From Jaapia argillacea MUCL 33604 (Eukaryota > Basidiomycota > Agaricomycetes > Jaapiales > Jaapiaceae), in the NCBI GenBank assembly GCA_000697665.1, contig KL197711.1:611142-675141 (forward strand): DNA of 64,000 nt. The letters run 5' to 3'. The position numbers were made by a program, and so were the translations under genes. The notes beneath the pieces are model-generated. The model saw nothing but the letters and a program-made list of their open reading frames with translations, did not search any database and was not told where the DNA came from. Of this stretch, positions 38,101-48,460 are shown one piece after another (the stretch's first letter is position 1; the number at the start of each line of letters is the position of its first letter).

Positions 38101-40996
38101 ACACCGAAAGCCATAATAGACTGCATAGGCTCAGGACGGGTTAAGCACAAGCACAATTAGTACTCACCACTGACATCGAAGCTCGTACACCCATATTTCC
38201 CAGGTCTGGGATAATCCATGAAATAAGAACATGGGATAGAAAGCAGTAACTGACATTTGATATGAATGGGGCTCATAGCACGAAGGTAGCAATGAGTCAT
38301 GTTCTACGAATGCAATGAGCCCGACGACCCGAGGGAAATGAAGTTCACAGACCAAAGGGGGGTCAAGATCGTCTACACTTCTGGCAACCATACGAGCTGT
38401 AACTTGAGATCGATCATACAACAAACGAACTTTGTCTGGGTAATTCGTTATTATCGCGCTGATACTTGCAGTCCACAATGAACCTACTAATCGCATATAA
38501 TTGGCGTGCCTACGACGAGTTAATGAGGTGCCCACAATACAGACAGAAAGCACTCACCTGGGCAGGGATATCAGAGGCGGGGAAGTTCAGACCCTTGTAT
38601 AAATCGTGAGTCTGGTTCCACTCCACCAATTCAGCAACAGTCTGTCCGTTCCAGTTCTCGTCAAACTGGTACACAAGGACGCGATGGAACTGGGTCAAGT
38701 CCTTGATGACACCCACGACGACTTGCAAGAAACTGTCCAAGTCAGGTGCAGCACCTAACTGCTCGTTGATTTGGGCCATGACAGCGAAAACGTCCATCAT
38801 CCCAACTGCACCGGTTCCGCCGCCACGACGTAGCCCACCTCTTCGCATTCGTGCACCTCTGGCATTGTTAGGCTGCGATGATGCGGCACTCGCAGCCCTA
38901 CTCATCCTTCTCAGCCTCTCTAAGGCAAGAAGGGGCTTGGCGCGATTAGTCGTGCTTTCGAGGATCTGCTCATGCGATGGCATCCAGCCTTCCTCACCTT
39001 CCAAACCATGGAGGTTCGGGGAAGACGTTTGACCGGACCTCGCGGAATCCGGGGTTTCTACACCAGGAGCATTAGGATCGACAACAATGGTTTCCGAACT
39101 TCCAGGTGCGCCACTGTGTGGTTGTGCAGTCTCACCTGCTCCGAGACTACTCTGCAGCGAAACGAGCGTGCGACCCGAGCTCTGTGTTGACCGTGTTGAC
39201 CGGCTGCTCCCTGGAGAGCTACTGCTGCCAGTTGAAATTGTGGAGGGAGAAGATATGACGGAAGACGGCTCTTCCATGGGTGGATATAGTGGGTTGAGCA
39301 AGTCGCGCTCCAGTTCGAATTCGAGGATGATCAGGTTCGGGTTGGCGGGGGCGGTTGACGCTGCTCCTGCGCTGGTCGATGATGCTGAGGGTCGATGGGC
39401 AGCACACCAGCATGTCCACGAACGGCGCCCTTCCGCGTCGCCGGGATCGTCTGGTGTAGAGCTCCTTGGTTGGCCAAGCCCAGATAAAAGGAAGACGTGA
39501 GGAGCGTCGTCCTGTCCACTCTCGGAATCCGGATCTGGTTCGGTGAGATATTGAATATTATCCCACAGAACGTCTGCTTGTGAGTCTGGCAGGGTTTCTG
39601 TTAGACAGTTCAAAGAAAAGAGATATTTCGGGGTGACCCCTAGGATTTCTGAGCAATTCTGAAAAGACACATCTAAGGGCAAGCCGAGGGTCTCGCTAAC
39701 GGCCCACGCACCTCAGAAACCTGACGCACGACTAAGTATCCTGTCTCGTCGTTCTCCTCCACCACAACCAGAACTCCATATCCTTGAACGGCACCTGGAG
39801 TGCGGATAGGCTGGAATTGCAAATGTGAGCCAAAATATTGCTTTCGCTTAAGAGATAGCACTTACCTCGTCCTCGCAAGTTGTCAACTTTCCCTCTCTAC
39901 CCACAACTATATGATGCCCATTTTCATCTTCCTTGTGTTCGAATCTGAAGGTTACATTGGGCTCTGAACTGCCACCACTCGACACACCCGAGCGCGACGC
40001 TCCACTGCTACCCATACTCGATCTCTGAGGGAAACCCATTCCTGGGGATGTGTATGCGTCCGATCGAGGGGCCTCATCGCTCACCGACCTTGCAGGGGCA
40101 GACCCGTCTCCTCCAAAAGGAGAAGCAGACCCCCGACGTGAGCTGCTCACTGGGTTTGACCCTAAAGCTGACCCCATCCCTGAACGTGACTCAGACCTGC
40201 CACCGCTGGTGGCAGCCCTACTTGAACCACTGTCATTCGAGCCATCAGATGATACTGGACCCAGATGAACGATCCCTTTCTCCGATAAATTGAAGGGCTG
40301 GCGAGTCTGATGCGTGTCAGGACCGAGGTCGGCGGTGGATATTGAGGACGCGAATATGTCTGCGGCTGCCTCTGAGAACTGGGGAGGGTGGCGAGAACCA
40401 TATACATCGTTTTCCTCTTGGTGAGGAGTGTATTGAATGGGTTCTCCGGTGGGTCCGGCGGTGAAGAATGGCCCTTTGGAAGGCGATGCCGTGTCTTGAG
40501 GTGGTGCATTGTAAAACCTGGGAGAGAATGGATAGCTATCGCCACCTCCGTCCTCTCCAGGATAGTGCCTGAAGTTGGGTGGCGATTTCCGAGGTTGCCT
40601 GGTCTCGGCGAAAGACGACGCAGCGACAAGTTGGGACTGCATATCTTCAGACAGTGGTTGCGAAACGCCTGGGGTTGGCGAGCAGAGGGGTGCCATCGAC
40701 TGCGCAGAGTCAAAAGAGCCTTTGCGCACAAGACACAAGCCGTGCAAGACGTCGGCTGCCTTCCCCCTAAAACTATGTTTGCCAGATATATTGTCAGAAG
40801 AAGAGGACCTCCCGGCAGAAGCGAGTGTGGGGGGGATCGATTGCAGTGCATCCGCTGCTGGTTGAATACGACCAGAAAGGAGAGATCGAATGGGGTATAT
40901 GAAGGATGTTTTTGGAGACGAATTAGGAGACCTCGTCGCCGCTGTCGGCGGGGGTGAAGTCTCGTCTGGTTTTTGGAGGATTGGGTCGGCGGGCAT
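35116..40996 (-). CDS. Phytochrome, complete hybrid histidine kinase (PAS-GAF-PHY-HK-RR)
   Basis: This is a red/far-red photoreceptor kinase of the fungal phytochrome class. A Ser/Pro-rich N-terminal extension starts at 40996 (MPADPILQKPDETSPPP). The likely biliverdin-binding Cys is in GKLTTCEDE, spliced to PIRTPGAVQGYGVLVVV of the PAS domain. GAF follows: DLTQFHRVLVYQFDENWNGQ, NFPASDIPAQA and THCYLRAMSPIHIK. The PHY region reads LFDADFGMLVIGEGAKILGP. The kinase has H-box SNASHEVRTPLNHII (catalytic His), N-box NLTANA, G1 and G2 (GLGLAVVARIVEQLGGQL). The receiver has LRVLIVE-DEDINRM, VLMDLQMPILNGWEA and LKPVDFKRM, plus an extra Ser-rich insert (near 35390-35450). It requires more than a dozen introns. 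A paralogue lies at the left edge. Confidence 0.93.
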
Positions 40997-41621
40997 TGTG
41001 GTGGTCGTGAAGGGAGAGGTAAAGGAGGAGATCAGAGAGGGTAGAGCGACATATATGGTCCGTGTCGAGTTGGCATATCAAAGTGGAGCAGGTCACATAT
41101 CTGAGCACACGCATTCTCCTGCCTTTGTTGGCTGCAACCACTTCACCGAACTATGACGTCGTCCCCTGTAAAAATACCCGGCCCGCTCATCCACCAAAGA
41201 ATTATACTCTGGATGTGGGCACTGCAGCTTCTGGGAAGTAAATCCGTAGCTTCCTGCCGACGAGGCTATCCTTCGAACCCACTCACGAGGCAAACAGTCA
41301 GTCCTATTGCTTCCATATTGAGAGGAGAATAACGTTGAGGGGCATGGTGGCTGTCACACGGGTCACGGAAGCTGAGCTCAGTCGTTGCCTTTAGAATCCC
41401 ACTCGGAACAATATTGCGATCGATAGTAAGGATAACCAAATCAAATTGACTTCAATTCACGCGAGACACCTCCGACAGGGCAAAATGCCGACAAACGAGT
41501 GCCGACAAAAGAGGACGATCGGTTTCGAACAAGGCGGGATCAATTCTGCTCGCACGATCTTATCAGGATGAGGTGCTGCTCTGACTTGGCAGGCACACTC
41601 ACTTTTCTTAGGCGGGCATTG
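40997..41621. other. Phytochrome upstream region, no gene seen
   Basis: About 620 bp lie between the phytochrome start and the hydrolase stop. A short direct repeat TGCCGACAAA occurs twice around 41486-41510. Small frames here are not supported as genes. It presumably carries the phytochrome promoter. Confidence 0.5.
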
Positions 41622-43135
41622 TCAACGTGCATATGAACCCATCCCAAAGGTCCTCCCGATAGCATCTTGCACACCCTCCTGAAGTCCGATCCGGTCGTGA
41701 CCACCCCAAACTGTCTTGGTGAATACTACCCTGGCTCCACCTGTCGAGAACTCTTGGATACTACCAAAATGTTCAAGGTTCTTCTTCAAAACAAGTTCAT
41801 CCCGGGCTTCCTTTCGTCTAGTTTGGGCGGTGGCATAAGCGTCCCAATCTGCCTGCGAAATCTTGGATAGTTCGGCGGGGGAGGTTGGCAGGGAAGGAAC
41901 CGAGGGTAGATGAGGTTCGAGTAGGTGTTCGAAGAGCACTTCGGAATGAGAGACGGGGATATCCCAGTCATCTTCGGAGTGCGCGAGAAGTATGGGTGCT
42001 TTGATATCCTGGATACCAGGGTTAGAATAGAACAGAAGAACAGAAGAAGAGGAATACCCTTATTCTAGAGATAGTATCAAACTTGTGGATCAAAAACCTC
42101 CTCACCAAACCTATGAGTACAACATTCAGAGATTCATCCATGCAAGTGATATGAAGAGAAACTCACCAGATGCTCCTGGTATCATCTGCAACGGTCGTAT
42201 CACCGGCAAGAGGCCCAAAATCATATAAGTATCCAGAAGGATACCAACAGATTCAAATGGCGCAAGCAAGACAACACCCTTCATCTCCATCCCCTCATCG
42301 CTCAACTCTTTCGCCAACCCAACGCTAACCCCAGTACCCAAACTAAGCCCAACAATCAACACATCTTCTCCTTTCACTCCTCTCTCCATCAACCAATCCC
42401 AAGCAGCCCTCCCATCCCTAATCAACCCATCCTCACTGGGCGTCCCCTCACTGTCACCAAAGCCACGATAGTCGATTGCGAGGACGTTTGCATGGAGACG
42501 CGAAGAGAACGTGGTGTAATGCTGAACGCGAAGTGGCACGGCGCGGGTGGCGGCATTGCCGTGGAAGTAGAGGATAGTAGGATAGGAAGCTAGAGCTGAA
42601 CGGATGTGTTCTGAGGACGGGGTAAGGGCGTCAGGCGAGCTTGGGAGGGACTGGTAGTAGGGATCCGATAGGGTGAACCAAGCCCCGAGTGTCACATTGT
42701 CTGATGTAGTTAACTGGAGATTGAGCGTCTTGGATGCTGCGTGACAATGGCGTCGGTTTGATCAGTTTTGTGCGGAAGGTAACCATCTACATGGCGGCGA
42801 TACAGGAAGGCGGTAAGGGCGACTCACGAGATAAACCGTACTTCGCAGGGAGGTCAAATCTCGCAAACAAGGGCCACCTGAGAGAGTGACAGTAGAGCAC
42901 ACTTCAAGAACATTAGGATCAATAACTCCATTTTTCTGACGCGATTATCGACTCACTGCAGTTGGACGATGGGTATTGTGAGCAAGACGACGAGAAGGGC
43001 ATAAGCGATGCCTAGATACAGGAAGATCTTCTGGGCTCTAAGAAGAAATCCTTGGTTGGGAACACTTATTGGTGTCGAGGTGACCTCAGAAGACGGCATG
43101 TTCGGGCGGATAGCGGTTGGACGTGAAGGTGACAT
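41622..43135 (-). CDS. Membrane-anchored alpha/beta hydrolase, ABHD12/Bem46-like
   Basis: This is a serine hydrolase, probably a lysophospholipase or monoacylglycerol-lipase type. The N-terminus from 43135 has a transmembrane helix (FLYLGIAYALLVVLLTIPIV). The hydrolase core shows the oxyanion-hole motif LYFHGNAATRA, then VLAIDYRGFGDSEGTPSE, the nucleophile elbow VGLSLGTGVSVG (Ser), and KGVVLLAPFESVG. The acid is in ILLAHSEDDWDIPVSHSE (Asp) and the catalytic His in VWGGHDRIG. Introns separate the TM exon, the core and the lid or acid segment. The C-terminus ends FGMGSYAR. ABHD12, ABHD13 and Bem46 relatives share this layout. The substrate is inferred from family only. Confidence 0.88.
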
Positions 43136-44225
43136 ATCCAGGATAGTAGGTGGGACCTTTGGAACAGTACGGTTCGTAGCCTTTCACAGCATATGCATAG
43201 GTTGCTGCGTGAGTACTGCGATGCCACTGACGAAGCTGCGGTTGGCATCACTGCAACAGAAAACGTGGACAACCCAAACTGGAACTGCATGGTAAACCTA
43301 ATGAAAATCTCATCCTGCCTAATATGGTAAGAGTGATGAATCGTACTCCGAGGACGGGTGACCTGTTTTTGTCAGATCGCGAGCTGGGATATTCTAGCTT
43401 CTCTGAAAGGGAATTAAAGCGAATAAATAGCCGTAAGGTTCGGTAGTGAAGACAGAGAGTATTACAATATGATTGCATCGAATCCAGAATCTTTCCCCTT
43501 GGGCCTTCCCTGCCGTAGTGCAGGGTCCATTTCTCCCGCATGCTCAGGGAGGTGGGTGAGACCGGCTGATTCAATCGCCTTCCAGTCTCAGGTAACTGTC
43601 TGTGATCTCGCACAGCACCGCACCGCTACCGCTACCGACAGCAACTATCCATCGCGTTTGAGTTAACACTGCTTTCCGTCACAACGAGGAGACAAATTAG
43701 TCAGTTTTGGATGAACATCAGCGAAGAATGAGCTGACAGAAATAATTTCACTGGAGTTCAAAGAGAAGGGCTGTCGTCGGCTAGTGATGCTTGAGAGGAG
43801 CCTTTTTGAGTCATCGCGAGTCTACAATGATCGCCCTAGTCAGCCGAAACGTCCAGAACTGCCAATAGGAAAATAAGGTGAACTCACAAACTGGCCAGCA
43901 TTGAGTGAATCGAGAAATGGTACCTGTAGAAAAAAACAAATGAATACAAAATGAGTTCCACACTGGATGGTTCCTCGATTAGTCCAGCGGCGGGGTGGAA
44001 GAAGAGAAATGGCTCACCTTTGGATCATATTATGGTGAACTCCGCAAATGAAGGCGACGGGCGGCCATGCATAGTCCGTGTCCAATGATCAACATCTACT
44101 GAACGAGGAAAAGAGACATAGAGAACCGAAATCCCAAGGCAAACCGGACTAGAAGCTTAAAGATTGAAGCCAAAAGTGAAATGAGAAGCATCACGGCCGA
44201 ACAACGTCGCCGCTGTCAATATACC
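43136..44225. other. Gene-poor 1.1 kb stretch
   Basis: This region holds the promoter of the hydrolase and the 3' side of the next minus-strand gene. A CCGCTA-type microsatellite fragment lies near 43620. It also contains the weak spliced candidate listed at 43758-44028. Other frames (43248-43613, 43469-43666) have no support. Confidence 0.5.
43758..44028 (-). CDS. Possible tiny spliced gene (36 residues) or spliced non-coding RNA
   Basis: Minus-strand splice signals are well formed and evenly spaced: AAAG|GTGAGC at 44018/44017, a T-rich acceptor CTACAG before 43923, GTGAGT after 43888, and acceptor GTAG before 43821. The exons 44018-44028, 43888-43923 and 43758-43821 join in one frame as MIQRYHFSIHSMLASLLAMT plus a 16-residue Ser/Asp tail. 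No family is recognised. The frame is open upstream for about 21 codons without an ATG, so the true start, if coding, may be elsewhere. A spliced non-coding transcript is equally possible. Confidence 0.2.
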
Positions 44226-44936
44226 TCACTTCCGGAACCACGCCTTTACCTTGTTCAAGCCCTTCAGACGTTCCCGACGCTCGTCCACCTCAACCGCAAG
44301 GGGTCTCTTCCTGTCTTCCGCTAATATTTTGCACTTGTCACATTGCGGATTCGGGCACCTATACTCAGTGGGTTTGGAGAGGAAAAGGCGAAGATTGTCA
44401 CCAGAGAGGGGTTCGCGAACGACGACAGACCGCCGCTTGATATGGCGAGCGGGGCTGCGAACCGATTCCCTTTGCTTCGGGAGGAAGGAGACGAGAGAGG
44501 GGAGAAGCTGGGAGTCGGGGCGAGAACGGGGTGGTGGGGGAAAGCTATCGCTGTCGGGGTGGGCTAGGGGAAGCGGAAGGTCATCGTCGCTGGAAATCGC
44601 CACGTCTACAAACTCCTCCAGTCCCAACTGGCTGCACGCATCAGCAAAGGACACCTCATCAATAGAAACCCAGGCAGTTTCGTTCACCTTTTCGCTGAAT
44701 AAATCAAAGTTGTCAGTAATATCACCATCGCCAACTTCTTCTTCTTGGAGATATGAAAGTTCTGAGACCAGGTCAAGAGAAAGAACTGAAGTGCTCGGGG
44801 TACTAATGCTATTCGTGTCCGACCCATAGTCGTACTCCGATGCATATAATACCCGCCGAACAACTTTCAATTCTTCCTCATCGGCCATGACAACACGGAG
44901 GGGAGACGCGGCGAGGACAGTGGAGGTGGTAAACAT
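44226..44936 (-). CDS. Hypothetical protein with Cys-rich C-terminal motif
   Basis: A single-exon frame of 236 residues starts at MFTTSTVLAASPLRVVMADE (the frame is open slightly upstream). It is acidic in the middle (YLQEEEVGDGDITDNFDLF, SSDDDLPLPL). The end is basic, with YRCPNPQCDKCKILAEDRKR, giving a C-x4-C-x2-C arrangement that could bind a metal but lacks a fourth obvious ligand. The tail LKGLNKVKAWFRK is strongly basic. No family is recognised. Coding status is supported by length and by composition differing from the antisense frames. Confidence 0.6.
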   Translation of the reverse strand: MFTTSTVLAASPLRVVMADEEELKVVRRVLYASEYDYGSDTNSISTPSTSVLSLDLVSELSYLQEEEVGDGDITDNFDLFSEKVNETAWVSIDEVSFADACSQLGLEEFVDVAISSDDDLPLPLAHPDSDSFPPPPRSRPDSQLLPSLVSFLPKQRESVRSPARHIKRRSVVVREPLSGDNLRLFLSKPTEYRCPNPQCDKCKILAEDRKRPLAVEVDERRERLKGLNKVKAWFRK

Positions 44937-45751
44937 ATTGTAGGGGGTATGAGTGTGGAGACGCTTAAATCGCTGGTAGCAAATATAGGAGTGAAGGATG
45001 TGGGAGGAGGAGCTCACGAGGGGTTGGACGATTCTTTATAACATCGGAGTTGGGATGCAGATTGCGGGTGTCTCTTACTACCCGCGCTGGAAAGACCGGC
45101 GCCCGGGACGGATGTGGGGCGAGAACGAGGGACAACCAGTCCCAACCAAAATCCCCAAGGCTTGCCAACCAACCCGCATCCACCGGCAGACCGGATGTAC
45201 GGCGAGGGAATTGCAAGTCATCGGTCGAATAAGATCGATCAATTACTTACATGTCCCAACACAAAACGAAATTCAGTAAGGTTGGCAGCTGTGCCGGCCA
45301 GTGGCACACCAGTGTGCCCCAAGATTGGTTCTGCTATCCATATGGGACTTCTTTCCGATGATAACCCAGAAGAATCAGATGTGAGAGCTAAAATTTGCTC
45401 AAAATCACCACCGACATGTAGTGGTGATGGGCAATCGGACGAGCCGGGATCTGATCCTTCCATAAAAGGCAAGGATGGATGGCATCAGTTGAAGGTTGTG
45501 AACAGTGAATTGGCTTACTTGCGAAGGGTGACTGCAAGTGTTCTGGGAATGATTGGCCCATACTGGTTGTATTCATTATTCCTCACGTAAATTAACCTTC
45601 TATAGGTCTGATAGCTCCATTACAGACCAACGGAGCTACTGAATCAGAAAGCACGCAATCTGCCCAAGTAATCCCCTGGGTTCCAAAACTCTCCAGATTC
45701 TCCCGTCAAGCCACAACCCAAAGTTTCAGAATACGTGGTCGCAACAGTTCA
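44937..45751. other. Intergenic region, one doubtful ORF
   Basis: About 815 bp lie between two minus-strand genes. A 158-codon plus-strand frame (45114-45590) contains no recognised motif and lies over the presumed promoter of the gene ending at 44226. I do not call it. Confidence 0.45.
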
Positions 45752-47454
45752 TCACGAGACAACTAGCCCTTCCTCCGAAAGAGCAAGTGTGGTGACGTCC
45801 GGACTATCTGGAAGCGGAGGCAGGGACGAAGTGTCCGTGCAGCCTTCGGAACTCTCTTCCGGAATGGGCGTCTCTTGAGCAAATTGGTCTGGTGGCGGAG
45901 TGTCGTTAGGAGGTGGAGAAGGTGGTGGATCTTCCACAGGTAAATATAAGGCGGGTGGGGAATGCGATGGTAACGGCAATGATACCGAAGTTGAATCCTG
46001 GAAGAGGAGCATAAAAACCCGGGACGGGGGTGAAAGATAAAGAGCATACCTCCTCTTTCGGGTGATCCACACTGCGGACACCTCCAACAAACGCCATCGA
46101 ACTGGCACTTCCACTCCGACTCGACCTTGATGATCTCCTCGACTTTATCCCAACTGCCGAACTACTCGTTGATCGACGCCAAACCTCTACATCAGCCCCT
46201 GAAGCAAAATCTTCCAGCTCCTCCTCCAGAATTGCCAATGCACTTCGGAGGGCCTCCTTCTCTGCGATGGCCTCCTGAAGGTCGTGTTCGGCTTTGTGTC
46301 GGTGGGTCCGTTCAGCCATCACCATTTCATTTGCCTATCCGACAGATATAGACGAAAGAGGACGTGGCGTTAGATGGTGTATTCAGCACCTAATAAAACA
46401 ACTTCGGAGCGAACCCCACAGGGGAGAAGAAGGGGTCTCGAGACCACTGAGAAGAAAGGATGGTCGGAAACAAAACACACCTCTTCAAACAACGCCTGAC
46501 TCAGTGACTCCAATTCTAACTCCAACCTCTGCTTCTCCTTACAAGCCCTCGTTCTTTCCATCCTCTCTACCTCTATCTCTTTCTTCAATTGCTCCAGATG
46601 CCGACTGACTTCCTCGAGTTGTTGAGTGACTTCGAGAAATTGAGCCTGAAGCATTGCAAAATCCTGTGATGTGGACAACGTCGGAGAGAGTGCCGAGTCA
46701 GGATGCGGTGTTAAGGATCCAGATGTAACTACTGAAGGGCGAGGTCGGGGTGAGACCTCAGCCTTGAGAGGGACATGTGCCGTAGCCTGTGCCGCTGAGC
46801 GAGGTACATCAATGTGTATGAGGGCTTGAACGAGAGTTGGATACTTACCTGAGGACCCAAAGCGGAATCGAAAGAAACGGTAATCTTGCGGGGGAGCTGA
46901 TGAAGGGGCGGGTGGTAAAACTACACCACCAGCTTGCGAAGTCGAACCAGTAGACTCGCTCCTTCTAGCCACCCTACCGCTCTCCTCCCGGCCAGTCCTC
47001 TTATCAAGTTCTCGTTCCCGTTCAACCCGTTCCTGCGCACTTGGTCTCCGCCAACCGACATCCCTTCCTTTTCCCCCATTATCTCGCTTTAGGGCGTCTT
47101 CGAGCATCTCATTGTTGGCAAGGGAGAGTTGAAGGTTCGAGTTGGCGAGAGTTAGTTCCGTCTGGAGGTCGGAGGTTTGGGCGTGGGCTTCTTTCAATAG
47201 CTTTGCCTGTCGTCGATCTCAGATCAGTATCGGTCAATTGGAACTGTGAAGGACAGTAAACACACAAGCTCTTCGACTCTCGATAGCATCCGAGATAGTG
47301 CGACGCGGAGGTCGTCCTCCTGGCCATGTGAGATGGCATGACGGGCATCTTGAACATCGCCCTCAATCGAGGTGAGGAACGGTGAAGACTCGGGACCGAA
47401 AGTTGTGGAGTTTTGAGTTGGCTGAGAAGTCGGTTGAGTTTGCGAATGTGGCAT
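45752..47454 (-). CDS. Sec2-domain coiled-coil protein, probable Rab (Sec4/Rab8) GEF
   Basis: This is a likely guanine-nucleotide exchange factor for the exocytic Rab. From 47454, MPHSQTQPTSQPTQNS opens a disordered N-terminus. A coiled coil follows (VALSRMLSRVEEL, AHAQTSDLQTELTLANSNLQ). After a Ser/Pro-rich linker a second long coiled coil contains LEEVSRHLEQLKKEIEVERM and LELESLSQALFEEANEMVMA, then HDLQEAIAEKEALRSALAIL. The block L-x2-L-(S/T)-x-(A/S)-LFEEAN-x-MV is the hallmark of Sec2/Rabin8 GEF coiled coils, and the intron falls inside FEE|ANE. The C-terminus is Ser/Pro-rich and disordered and ends LALSEEGLVVS. It is shorter than yeast Sec2. Confidence 0.78.
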
Positions 47455-47834
47455 TCATGTGGCGAAGGCTTTTGGGTGTGGAAGTACCGACGATAAACTG
47501 TTTGTAAGATATCAACGCCGAATTTTATTCGGCGCTGTCACTCGATCTGCGATGGATGACATCCGAATCGGAAGGACAGGATAAGAGGCCAAAACAACCA
47601 CGACATATTCCACTGGGTGCATGATGGAAATAACTAAAAGTGGAGACTTCGAACTCGTTGTGACGAAGACGAAAAGTCGAGTGTGTTGCAAACTACAACT
47701 GATATATAATATACAGCATGCACAACGGTCTCCCTGACGTGCTTGCAATTCCAATGCGTCGTCGCCGAAACTGAAGTGACGGGAATTTTGACAGTGAGAC
47801 AACATTCGGACAGTCGAGAAAGTTGAGGTACCCA
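47455..47834. other. Intergenic region, no gene seen
   Basis: About 380 bp lie between two minus-strand genes. It carries the promoter of the Sec2-domain gene. Open frames here overlap in several registers and are not supported. Confidence 0.5.
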
Positions 47835-48242
47835 TCAGTTATCGACCAGCCAAGTACTTTGAACCCCAGCCAGAGCCTCATTCCAGGTCAATTTCTCCGT
47901 CCTTATACACTCCCTCACATCCGCAACGATCCCCTCGCCCAATCTTCCCCAACCTCCCTTCTCCTTGCCGTAGATATGGCAGCATCCTTCTGGGCCCTCC
48001 CAGATCAACTTTGCATCCTCCTGCACTTTCTCCGTGCTGACCTTCAACAACCAAATGGATGATGCTTTGCTGAAGAATAGGCTGGCGGTTTCTGGGATAC
48101 GATTTGCGATTGACATGTGGATAAAGCCATCTTTTGCGTCGAGTGGGCTGAGCTCGAGAGCATGTGGAAGTGGTTGTGGGGGAGCTTCAGCCAAAATCTT
48201 GTAGATATACGTCGGGAAAGGCTTTTCTGACAGGGAGGTCAT
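47835..48242 (-). CDS. DUF952 family protein
   Basis: This is a single-exon protein of 135 residues and covers the whole family length. DUF952 landmarks are visible: YIYKILAEAPPQPLP near the N-terminus, LDAKDGFIHMSIANRIPETA (the GFIH(M/L)S motif), and WLLKVSTEKVQEDAKLIWE. A C-terminal CCHIYGKEKGGWGRL follows, with His in place of the more frequent FPHLYG-type residues. The biochemical role of the family is unknown. The start is the first ATG of the frame. Confidence 0.88.
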   Translation of the reverse strand: MTSLSEKPFPTYIYKILAEAPPQPLPHALELSPLDAKDGFIHMSIANRIPETASLFFSKASSIWLLKVSTEKVQEDAKLIWEGPEGCCHIYGKEKGGWGRLGEGIVADVRECIRTEKLTWNEALAGVQSTWLVDN

Positions 48243-48460
48243 GGTGGTACTGCCAATGGTTTGAGAGGTGAGAGAATCCCAGGTTATCGATGTCCATCAT
48301 CAGAATAATGCATCGCCGTGAGAGTGTCCCGAGAAATAGTCGCATTCGACTTGAGAGCAAAGCCATGCACGTTGGGTTAGGGTCCAAAGCCAGAGGGAGA
48401 CCAACACAAGATCCAAGAAATAGATTCCAGTACAACATATTCAAGCTCCACCCGGCGGGA

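Noticed and set aside
45114-45590. A 158-codon plus-strand frame
   Set aside because: Unusual composition without any family motif, no splice structure, and it lies over the presumed promoter of a minus-strand gene.
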